Source: Spirosoma pollinicola
GTDB lineage: Bacteria; Bacteroidota; Bacteroidia; Cytophagales; Spirosomataceae
DNA: 64,000 nt
Assembly (NCBI RefSeq): GCF_002831565.1
Contig: NZ_CP025096.1
Location: 7,617,014-7,681,013, forward strand
Direction of reading: 5' to 3'
Made by a program: the position numbers and the translations under genes. The notes under the pieces are model-generated. The model saw only the letters and a list, made by a program, of their open reading frames with translations. It was not told the DNA's origin and searched no databases. Shown here piece after piece: positions 26,885-34,321 of the stretch (position 1 is its first letter; every line of letters starts with the position of its first letter).

Positions 26885-27370
26885 ATGATTTTTAACTACT
26901 CACCCTCCGACAAGCCGATAACGTTGGCAGCAATTAAAATGACTATGCGTGTAAACAGGATTGTAGCCGTATTAACGACCCGATTATTATTAGGATTTAT
27001 ATTTTTAATGCAAGGGTATGGCAAGGTCTTTACCTGGGGAATAGAAAAGTTGTACCATATGGACTTCTTCCAGGAGACCTATAAAAATATATTACCAGAA
27101 TTCATCACCCGAGGAACAGCCTATTACACGTCTTATATTGAGTTAATTGGGGGTTTTTTGCTTGTTTTAGGTCTAAAGAAGAATTATGCTCTTTATGGGC
27201 TGGCCTCAGATCTTATTATAGTGACCTTTGGACACGGTTTAGCCACACCAATTTGGAACTTGTCCCATGTGATGTTTCGCGCTATTTTGTTAGTTTGCCT
27301 GCTTCTTCTCCCAGAAGAATGGGATAGATTTTCCCTTGACTATTATCTCCGTAGGCCCTCCACCCAATAA
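26885..27370 (+). CDS. DoxX-like integral membrane protein
   Basis: The 161-aa protein has four hydrophobic segments with the DoxX-type opening 'TRLLLGFIFLMQGYGKVFTWG' and later 'YTSYIELIGGFLLVLGL' and 'ILLVCLLLLPEEW'. Met codons at 26939 and 26945 are alternative starts that give a more usual N-terminus directly before the first membrane helix. DoxX proteins are linked to quinone or thiosulfate redox functions and often to oxidative-stress genes. Nothing nearby defines the role. Confidence 0.75.
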   Translation: MIFNYSPSDKPITLAAIKMTMRVNRIVAVLTTRLLLGFIFLMQGYGKVFTWGIEKLYHMDFFQETYKNILPEFITRGTAYYTSYIELIGGFLLVLGLKKNYALYGLASDLIIVTFGHGLATPIWNLSHVMFRAILLVCLLLLPEEWDRFSLDYYLRRPSTQ

Positions 27371-27853
27371 AACATGGTAGGGTACTAAACTGAACTATTG
27401 GCCAATCTCTTCGACTCCTCTAGATTTTGGTCCTTAGAAGGTTTCGTTGTTTGTCTGACGATTCGGCACTTTTTAGTGTTCAGAGTGATCTGATGAAACA
27501 CTTAGAACGAATGTTGGCTACCCCCGAGTATAATCGAGGTTTTGCTGAACCAGGGAGAAGTCTATTGGCCAATCGGAGAGCAGCAAAACCAATGGGCTCC
27601 TTTAAAAGCAGTGTCACAACGTTTGCTGGTGCTGAGAACAATCGGAGGTTTTCGTGGACGATTTTGTCTCCAGTTAAACTTAAGTCTAACTATTCATTAA
27701 TAGCACCTTATCCGTTCAATAAATAACACTATTTGCCATTTAATTGAACGGGAATGGCTTGACCCGTCCAGAAATCGAATGATTATGCGGGGCTCATTGA
27801 ATACTCCGTACAAATCAAACTGCTTAATAGTAAATCGACAACGAAAATAATGA
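27371..27853. other. Gap with one doubtful ORF
   Basis: A 99-aa frame (27427-27726) starts at an ATG-less codon, has no family features and mixed composition, and was not accepted as a gene. No repeats or strong hairpins were seen. Confidence 0.35.
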
Positions 27854-28309
27854 TTAGGTATCTTTCTGTATCGTCATAGGACTGGGGGCCAGTAATCCCG
27901 TCAGGAATGCAGCGGCTGTAGTAAATACGGTAACCATTATTTGAACCCTTGCTTCATCGGGAGTTTTCTCAGGTGTAAATAAGCTAATAGACAACGCTAT
28001 AAATGAACCAACAATCAGAATTACAAATGCCCAAATCACTACCATCCAAATTCGGTCTCGTATTTGGCCAGAAGGTGGAGCCAGAGCGATGTTTTGCGCA
28101 ACTGTTTTTCTATCATCAACAGACAGACCTTTAATGCTTTTGGTTAATATATCAACCTTTGCACCATCCTTTGTGGCATTGAGAGATGAGGTTGTTAAAT
28201 GGTTTTGGTCGTCGGAATCTAATTTTTGGGGTAGTTTACTTAAGAGATCAGTTCGTTCGACTGTGCTTAATCCGCTAACTTGCTCAATGAGTTGATCAGA
28301 CGCTTTCAT
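27854..28309 (-). CDS. Hypothetical membrane protein, 151 aa
   Basis: Residues 1-85 are soluble and helical, with a twice-occurring pattern ('LIEQVSGLSTVERTDLLSKL' and 'LTKSIKGLSVDDRKTVAQ'), a possible internal duplication. Two membrane segments follow ('MVVIWAFVILIVGSFIALSI' and 'IMVTVFTTAAAFLTGLLA'). No family was recognised. The layout suggests a cytoplasmic domain tethered by a hairpin of two membrane helices. It stands alone. Confidence 0.55.
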   Translation of the reverse strand: MKASDQLIEQVSGLSTVERTDLLSKLPQKLDSDDQNHLTTSSLNATKDGAKVDILTKSIKGLSVDDRKTVAQNIALAPPSGQIRDRIWMVVIWAFVILIVGSFIALSISLFTPEKTPDEARVQIMVTVFTTAAAFLTGLLAPSPMTIQKDT

Positions 28310-28578
28310 AGAAATTAAGATTTAGTGGTTTGTTAGAAGATAACTAATGGGCGCTATTGGTAATAGATGGTCAGACTTTTTTATCCCGCCAGAACCTCTC
28401 TATTTCTCCCCATCTCCTACAACTTTTCGTAGATATACTCTAAGCGTTTTGGATAGTAGTTAAAAACGCATTTACTAGCTCGCCAATGCTTAGATAATCG
28501 CTTGCACAATCTGGTGAAGCTAATGACATTGTATAGGGAGTAGGCTGACGGCTGAACATTTTGGGGAAAATATCTTAC

Positions 28579-29214
28579 TCAATTCGATTTCCTTCTCAGA
28601 TACTTGATTGTATCCGTCCCGCTCTTTTCAAAGGCAATTTCCCATTGTACACTGTCGGCAGCTGTGTTGGGATTTACACCTTGCGAAGTTTGATTATAGG
28701 CTTGCAGCATGCCAAGAAATAATCCACCTTTAGGTCTAACTTTTATACTGCGCATTGTTACAATGAAATCTTCACCATCAGATCCAAATGTGATGGTACA
28801 GTTGCGGTCGGCTTGAAGCCCGTTATATTTAGCCTCTCCTGAAGAATGGACATAATTCCACGTACCCGATATTTCGGAAGATTGTCCATGCCTTCGTCCG
28901 GAAAATACCTCCTGACCATCGCTCAGAATCGACACGTTTGACTCATTGTCATTAATGTGATCCTCTTCAATCTGAAGTCGCCGCTTGATATTACCTATAA
29001 TCTGACCCTCACTTTCAATAAAATAGGTACCTGATAAATCTTTAAATCGATTACCGGCATCCTGGCAAATCGCCTGATTAGCGAAGCATAGAAGTGTGAG
29101 AAATATCCAGCCCAAATAATGGGTGGACCGGCTAAACTTATAAACGCCCTGCTGGCCATTTAATAAATCTGTCGTCGAGGCATTTTTAGGTGTACTGGCG
29201 TGTAAAGCTTTCAT
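28579..29214 (-). CDS. Secreted/anchored hypothetical protein, 211 aa
   Basis: The ATG at 29214 is preferred over an in-frame TTG at 29268. A ~30-residue polar stretch precedes a hydrophobic segment ('YLGWIFLTLLCFANQAICQ'), then a beta-rich domain with 'LSGTYFIESEGQIIGNI', 'SGTWNYVHSSGEAKYNG' and 'CTITFGSDGEDFIVTM', resembling small lipocalin-like folds, though I cannot assign a family. It is the last of four same-strand exported-protein genes (28579-31715). Confidence 0.5.
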   Translation of the reverse strand: MKALHASTPKNASTTDLLNGQQGVYKFSRSTHYLGWIFLTLLCFANQAICQDAGNRFKDLSGTYFIESEGQIIGNIKRRLQIEEDHINDNESNVSILSDGQEVFSGRRHGQSSEISGTWNYVHSSGEAKYNGLQADRNCTITFGSDGEDFIVTMRSIKVRPKGGLFLGMLQAYNQTSQGVNPNTAADSVQWEIAFEKSGTDTIKYLRRKSN

Positions 29215-29316
29215 TATCTTGATTAGTAAAGTGTGGAAAAAATAGAACGTTATAATAAGCAATGGCAAGTAAGATATTAGGGGATAACAGGTTTTTAGTG
29301 TACAATACTATTTACA

Positions 29317-30309
29317 TCACAAATCTGCTGGGCAATCGGGTATCTCATCTGCTGGCGGCAGTCCGCAATTCCCGCCTTTGAGGGTGCACCGGCTGTAAGT
29401 CGCCAGCTTTCGATAAGCAGCAGCCGTAGCAGGACATTTGGTCAGGCGAGCCAGTTCCTCTAATTCATTTATCGCTTTCTCCGCTTGGCGTGTAGTCCAT
29501 TTTAAAACCTCCTCAGGGTTAGAACTGTCTATTTTGCTGATATCATCATCTTCAGCTTTTTCATTATTATCATGCTGAAATTGCTGACGTGCCGGACCGG
29601 GGCCTGCGGTTGATGCAATCATGGTCAGGTTGCCGTAGGTCTTTGCGTTTCCATAAGGGATTCCTTTTGGTTTATTAGATAGCGGTGGTAATGGCACACG
29701 TTTTTCATTGCCGCAGTTCAAGCACTGCATATCGTTGCCATAAGGAATGCCGCGAGGTTGGGAGCCAGCTGGTTTACCATTATAATTATTTCCAGAATTA
29801 TTTGGTGGTCGATACGTGTAGTTACCCCCCGAATTAACCGGAGGAGAACCACCAGATGGTGGCTGGGTATTATTAGGTGGTATATTCGTAACATCCTTGA
29901 ATTGAAACGAAGCCAAATTCCAATCGGGTGCAGGTAGCCTAATACCGGCTGGTACTAATACATTGTAAGATCCCCGTTCGGTTGAATTGTTGGGCCAGTT
30001 CGATTTCGGATCGAATGTAACGCCACCCGGAAAAGGGGCTCTACAGGGCGAATAATCCAATCCGTTCGAGTAAAAGATATGATCGACGCTACAGTATCCC
30101 TTAATGTCAATGGTGTGACTACTACGGTTTTCCAGAAAAGCCGTCACTTCATACTGATCGAATTTTTGGTCTCCGCATTGAATGGTATTGACGTACTTCT
30201 CCTGATACGAAAGCGAAATTCCATTTTGCTGTACCAGTACCTGAGCGTTTGTCCGTAGGTTACATGCTAATAGGACAGGCAGGACAATTGTAGAAATTGC
30301 TCTATTCAT
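29317..30309 (-). CDS. Secreted hypothetical protein with Pro/Asn/Gly-rich linker, 330 aa
   Basis: The ATG at 30309 gives a signal peptide ('AISTIVLPVLLACNLRTNA'). A beta-rich N-terminal domain (~25-150, 'YEVTAFLENRSSHTIDIKG') is followed by a low-complexity linker rich in Pro, Asn and Gly. The linker contains two 'GIPYGN' repeats, and one is followed by a 'CLNCGNE' Cys pair. The C-terminal ~70 residues are helical with several Cys ('LARLTKCPATAAAYRKL'). No family was recognised. It starts 41 bases after the gene at 30350-31204, so they are probably cotranscribed. Confidence 0.55.
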   Translation of the reverse strand: MNRAISTIVLPVLLACNLRTNAQVLVQQNGISLSYQEKYVNTIQCGDQKFDQYEVTAFLENRSSHTIDIKGYCSVDHIFYSNGLDYSPCRAPFPGGVTFDPKSNWPNNSTERGSYNVLVPAGIRLPAPDWNLASFQFKDVTNIPPNNTQPPSGGSPPVNSGGNYTYRPPNNSGNNYNGKPAGSQPRGIPYGNDMQCLNCGNEKRVPLPPLSNKPKGIPYGNAKTYGNLTMIASTAGPGPARQQFQHDNNEKAEDDDISKIDSSNPEEVLKWTTRQAEKAINELEELARLTKCPATAAAYRKLATYSRCTLKGGNCGLPPADEIPDCPADL

Positions 30310-30349
30310 AAGTAAAGAAAAATCTTTGGTGTAGATCGTAATTATTAGA

Positions 30350-31204
30350 TTAGTACAATTGCCACCGTTCCATTGTGTACACAATGGCCTGCGAATCATT
30401 TGTACTGTTGGCGGCTACGAAATAGTAGGTGCCAGTCGGCAATTTGATTTCGTATAGACCGGGGGCGGCACCGGTTCCATCGGTATAATCCGAGAATGTT
30501 GTGAACTGGCGTCCGTTTTTATAGTTATCCAGTTGATTTTCCGGGATGATATATGTATCGAAGCCAGTATTACATCCATCAAAAAAGTAACGAAACCCAG
30601 TCTGTATAGTAAAAGGCTGCCAGAGTTTACCGCCTTTGTTCAGAGCCTTCAAATCATTAATGTAGTAATCGTTAAACTGACACCGATCAGAAGCTGGCAG
30701 TGAAATAGTAAAGTCCAGTTCAAGCGATACAATGTTACCCGCCGTGGAGGTATTGCGGATTCCTATGTAATACTTACCAGCCCCAAGAGTAGCGCTCTTC
30801 GTACCGTACTGATTATCGAACAGGGCAAATGCCCGAAAAGAATTGTTCGTTTTAAAGTTGTTCAATTCACTCTCACCAATAATTGCCGTCTGAGCTTTAT
30901 ACTGACTGGCCGCTCTGAAAACAAAGTTTGTTGTCTGACTCAGTGTAAATTCCTGAACAGTCCATTCTCCATTCTTAGAATACGTTTTGCGGAGGTCAAT
31001 AAAATGCGTATCCGGATTGGTTGTCGTTCGCTGTGTTGTGGAGGGCGTAGACGGTGTTGAAGGAGTTGATGGTGTAGAGGGCGTAGAAGGCGTTTTATTT
31101 TGCGGTGCAGGATCAGGATCAGTGGTGCATAATCCTGCTATGAACGTTAGTGAACACACAGACAAAGAAATTGTCAGGTAGCGCCGAATTAAATGGTGTT
31201 TCAT
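30350..31204 (-). CDS. Secreted protein with (TPS)n linker, 284 aa
   Basis: A signal peptide ('YLTISLSVCSLTFIAGLC') leads into a Thr-Pro-Ser tandem linker (about six TPS units, DNA 31041-31092). Two related beta-sandwich-like halves follow: 'FIDLRKTYSKNGEWTVQEFT...AGKYYIGIRNTS' and 'DLKALNKGGKLWQPFTI...TGTYYFVAANST'. The 'G(K/T)YY-x-(I/F)' strands resemble pre-peptidase C-terminal domains, which are extracellular. The repeat of that pattern suggests domain duplication. Function is unknown. Confidence 0.55.
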   Translation of the reverse strand: MKHHLIRRYLTISLSVCSLTFIAGLCTTDPDPAPQNKTPSTPSTPSTPSTPSTPSTTQRTTTNPDTHFIDLRKTYSKNGEWTVQEFTLSQTTNFVFRAASQYKAQTAIIGESELNNFKTNNSFRAFALFDNQYGTKSATLGAGKYYIGIRNTSTAGNIVSLELDFTISLPASDRCQFNDYYINDLKALNKGGKLWQPFTIQTGFRYFFDGCNTGFDTYIIPENQLDNYKNGRQFTTFSDYTDGTGAAPGLYEIKLPTGTYYFVAANSTNDSQAIVYTMERWQLY

Positions 31205-31352
31205 AAATTATTGTCGATGTGGAGTTTACAATGCGTTATCGAAACAGGATTACCGCTCTTTCCCATAATTAGCGGAATATTGGGTTATGACCGCTTAGAG
31301 AAATACGAGCCTATAAAAGTGGAGTTAGTTATTTACGATCTTTCTTCAGAAA

Positions 31353-31715
31353 TTAACGGTCGTACCAAGTCGAGTTAATAGAGGGATATTGGCCTCCTCG
31401 ATTGCGACATTCGGCCATTGCGCGTTCTTTGGCATCTTCCAGATTACTATATCCAACAGCTGCTCCAACAATCTGTCGGCCATCAGAACCACGACCAATA
31501 GCTACAGCCCCATACCCTTTTCCATTAGTGCTCACAATAAGTTGTGGATAACGGCCACCCTCATTAATACATTTGTTATAAGCGCAAGTCGTTACATTGG
31601 AGTAGCCATAACAACTCCCCCAGGCTCCGTTTTCAGAACATACATATACGGCCGCCTGCCCTTTAACCTGCCATGAGGCAGCAACAAGTAATGAAGAGAA
31701 GACTATTTTTTTCAT
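31353..31715 (-). CDS. Secreted small Cys-rich protein, DUF4189-like
   Basis: The 120-aa product has a signal peptide ('MKKIVFSSLLVAASWQVKG'). Its mature domain contains 'GYGAVAIGRGSDGRQIVGAAVGYSNLEDAKERAMAEC', which has the 'ala-rich strand, then A-x-x-x-A-x-x-x-C' layout of DUF4189 proteins. Cys residues recur in both halves ('YVCSEN', 'GSCYGYS', 'CAYNKC', 'AEC'), consistent with exported disulfides and a duplicated motif. The family assignment is from memory of the pattern. Confidence 0.5.
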   Translation of the reverse strand: MKKIVFSSLLVAASWQVKGQAAVYVCSENGAWGSCYGYSNVTTCAYNKCINEGGRYPQLIVSTNGKGYGAVAIGRGSDGRQIVGAAVGYSNLEDAKERAMAECRNRGGQYPSINSTWYDR

Positions 31716-32029
31716 GAGTTTATTTGTTTAAGGTGTGGATAGAAGATCCCATTTCGTAAAGAAGTAAGATCGATACAAAATTCAGGAGGAATCACAGGCT
31801 CTTCAATCGCCTAAATCAGGTAGTTTGTCTACCTGATTGCAGGTATTTTATGGGGACAATACAAATTGCTGATATCAACTGGATGGTGATTATAGGTTTT
31901 TTGATGGAGTAGGCGTCAGTCTGGAATTAATATTAATTCTCTACCTTTCTACGAACCCGTTACACTCATCGAACAGTACGTATTGACAGCAATGAAAGGA
32001 GGTAAGACAGATCGTGATTAACAGGATGT
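31716..32029. other. Intergenic region with perfect 10-bp stem-loop
   Basis: aatcaggtag (31814-31823) pairs with ctacctgatt (31829-31838) over a 5-base loop. T-tracts are weak, so it may be a terminator or an operator. No gene is supported here. Confidence 0.45.
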
Positions 32030-32275
32030 TTATATAGAAGAGGTTGACTGAAACCCATTGAGGTATGGAGTCAGCCCTTTATGGTCATTGAAGGTGCGCA
32101 GTTGGCAAATAACTTCTGAGGCAGGATCATACCAAATTTCAGCATAAAAACGCCAAAGCTTAAATACTATAAATGTCTGTTCCAGTATCTCTACATGAAT
32201 TAGATACTGACCATTTTTCCACAATATTTCTATCTTTTCGTCTTCATCCAGTTGATCATATTCTTCAATAGTCAT
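32030..32275 (-). CDS. Hypothetical protein, 81 aa
   Basis: An acidic N-terminus ('MTIEEYDQLDEDEKIEILW') precedes a beta-rich, Trp-containing body ('FKLWRFYAEIWYDPASEVI'). The pattern looks like a small soluble immunity-type or regulatory protein, but I do not recognise it. It starts at an ATG and is divergent from the lanthipeptide-like operon. Confidence 0.4.
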   Translation of the reverse strand: MTIEEYDQLDEDEKIEILWKNGQYLIHVEILEQTFIVFKLWRFYAEIWYDPASEVICQLRTFNDHKGLTPYLNGFQSTSSI

Positions 32276-32722
32276 ATTACGAGAGTAGATTTATCCTAAG
32301 TATCGTTTTATTATCAATTAAATACTTGCATAGTGGATTAACGAGCCCAAACTAAGGAGATTTTGTAAAACGGATAAATACTGTCTACAAGGTATTTTAT
32401 CTAAATAGCAGATAACGGAATTTTGTGGTGGTGCGTTTTTAGAGCATTGATAAGTGCATCTATTGAATGTGATTAGGTAAGCTTTTTCATTATTAATACT
32501 TATATTGAAAAATTATCAGGCTGAAGTAGTTGATAAAATATGTTGTTAATTTTTTGATTATTCATAAATTTCAATAAAATCTTAAAATCAGTCTGGCGGT
32601 AATTGAAAACTATTAGTTACCTCCTTTAGAAGCGGAAAATAATTAAAATAACAAAGGCAGCACGCTTAATAAAGAAATCGTTAATAAAATAAAGTCAAAC
32701 GTTCACATTAACTAATCAAACC
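32276..32722. other. AT-rich leader region of the RiPP-like operon
   Basis: About 450 very AT-rich bases between divergent genes. I looked for a short precursor peptide ORF in all frames and saw none with a Cys/Ser/Thr-rich core. Promoters for both directions must lie here. Confidence 0.45.
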
Positions 32723-33244
32723 ATGTCTAAACTAAAACCAGTAGATCAAAACGGAAATGAGTTTCACCAAATAGGATTTAATGCTTATTGGGAAAAGGTT
32801 GGTGATTTTATTCAAATTCATAGTTGCCGGATGACAGGAACAACCACCGACAACAAGCAAAAGATAAAAGATTTAGCTGATAAAAATCCAAAAGAAATAC
32901 CACCTATAAATCTTCAAAATGATGAGATACTTAACCTATACTTAAAAGATATCGAACTATATGAAAACGGATCAAAAGAGATCACTGTTAGTGGGCAGTG
33001 TGTATATTTTGTATACCATAAAAAAGATACAGATGGAGGTATTAATGATCAAACTAAACTTGGAATTTTACCAAGTGTTCCTTTTTTTTATAAAAAAGCA
33101 GGAAGTCAAGAATTCAGTTATAATTTTTTTAGCAACCTTACGAATATAGTGTTTGACGAAGGCCCTTTCGCAAATTCGTCGTCTCCATCATCTAGTCATA
33201 ATACATTTCATCAAAAAATTCGCATATTTCCTTCTCAGAAATAA
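32723..33244 (+). CDS. Unknown 173-aa protein, candidate RiPP precursor or partner
   Basis: First gene of a three-gene operon; its TAA shares a base with the ATG of the kinase (TAATG), so translation is coupled. It has no recognised domain. Residues ~1-140 look folded and beta-rich with two Cys ('IHSCRMTGTTTD', 'SGQCVYFVY'). The last 35 residues are Ser/Asn-rich ('GPFANSSSPSSSHNTFHQK'). Position and the Ser/Thr-rich segments make it the best candidate for the substrate of the downstream kinase/lyase, but it is longer than typical precursors (40-110 aa) and the tail has no Cys. Confidence 0.45.
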   Translation: MSKLKPVDQNGNEFHQIGFNAYWEKVGDFIQIHSCRMTGTTTDNKQKIKDLADKNPKEIPPINLQNDEILNLYLKDIELYENGSKEITVSGQCVYFVYHKKDTDGGINDQTKLGILPSVPFFYKKAGSQEFSYNFFSNLTNIVFDEGPFANSSSPSSSHNTFHQKIRIFPSQK

Positions 33245-34317
33245 TGATGTTTCTGCTTAACACTTATCACCTATCTCATTATTTAATTGGCCTATCTCAT
33301 CATTTACTTGGCCAAAACGGTGTTGGCGTTATTCCAACGACAATGCGTAATATTAACAGTGATCCATATATGATTTTTAGTGCCGAGTGGCCAGACGGAA
33401 AAAAATGGTTTATTAAGCAACCGCTGCAGTTTCGGATTAATGAACGGGTTAGCATTGTAAATGAAGCTAATGTAACTAATCAGATAAATCAAATAGCTTT
33501 AATACGTTGCTATGCACCTGGATATATCTACTCTGATCCTGTTAATAAAATCCTGATAACAGACTATTTTCCAGATAGTATCAATTTGTCTCAGAAGAGC
33601 AGTATCCCTCTTTCCCAACTTCTAACAAGCAGTAATCTAGTAGAAAAAACTGCAAAAATAATAGCGAGCTTTCACGTTCATTTAACCAAAGCAGCAAAAG
33701 TCTCGGTTAATGATTCTCATTTTTATTTTTTTAAACCTCCTTTTCTAGTTGATAACATTGCCTTTTTAAATCCTTTTCTAAAAAATGAGCATATTTCGTT
33801 CATTAAACGAAAATGGCTAGCTTCATTAATTTTACAATCTCAAGTTAGCGATACTCTTCTTGAACTAAATCAATCCTGGAGACCTGATTTTATTATTCAC
33901 GGTGATGCTACATTTGATAATATTTTAGTCCATTTGAACGGCAAATCCATAGAGAAAATAAAACTATGTGATTGGGAGTTTGCTGGGTGGGGAGATGTTG
34001 ATTGGGATGCTGCCGGCTTTTTTCAGGGTTTGTTACAGGCTTATATGGATATGCGTATTAATCATGCTATATTGTTAGAGGCCGGTAGAAGATATTACAA
34101 CACTTATATAAGCATAAATCAATTCATTAAATTTGATTCTTTTGACAATTGGTTCGTCAAGATTTTGAGGCTCTCTGCTGTCAACTTCTTAGAAAGACTA
34201 TTAGGTAGCAGTATGAAAATAATTACGAATACTGATCAAAGCAGAAGATTAGATGACAGAGTAGAATTTCTGCTTACCCGCGTCCTAACAAACCCACATC
34301 TTCTTAAATCATTTTGA
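33244..34317 (+). CDS. APH-family phosphotransferase (class V lanthipeptide kinase-like)
   Basis: The 357-aa protein is an aminoglycoside-phosphotransferase-fold kinase. 'KKWFIKQP' holds the ATP-binding Lys58, 'IVNEANVT' the Glu74, 'IIHGDATFDNILV' the catalytic Asp221 and Asn226, and 'LCDWEFAGWGDVDWDAAGFF' the metal-binding Asp243. Stand-alone APH kinases act on many small molecules, but its neighbour is a HopA1 protein. That pair acts as Ser/Thr kinase and phospho-lyase in class V lanthipeptide and thioamitide pathways. By analogy it would phosphorylate Ser/Thr of a precursor. It is one base-overlapping with the upstream gene and four bases from the downstream gene. Confidence 0.85.
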   Translation: MMFLLNTYHLSHYLIGLSHHLLGQNGVGVIPTTMRNINSDPYMIFSAEWPDGKKWFIKQPLQFRINERVSIVNEANVTNQINQIALIRCYAPGYIYSDPVNKILITDYFPDSINLSQKSSIPLSQLLTSSNLVEKTAKIIASFHVHLTKAAKVSVNDSHFYFFKPPFLVDNIAFLNPFLKNEHISFIKRKWLASLILQSQVSDTLLELNQSWRPDFIIHGDATFDNILVHLNGKSIEKIKLCDWEFAGWGDVDWDAAGFFQGLLQAYMDMRINHAILLEAGRRYYNTYISINQFIKFDSFDNWFVKILRLSAVNFLERLLGSSMKIITNTDQSRRLDDRVEFLLTRVLTNPHLLKSF

Positions 34318-34321
34318 CAAA

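Noticed and set aside
27427..27726. 99-aa ORF between the DoxX-like gene and the next gene
   Set aside because: No ATG at its start, no recognisable domain and mixed composition; not enough support for a gene.
31041..31092. Phase-variable microsatellite
   Set aside because: The Thr-Pro-Ser linker is encoded by 9-base units with varied third positions, and any unit change would keep the frame, so it is a linker rather than a switch.
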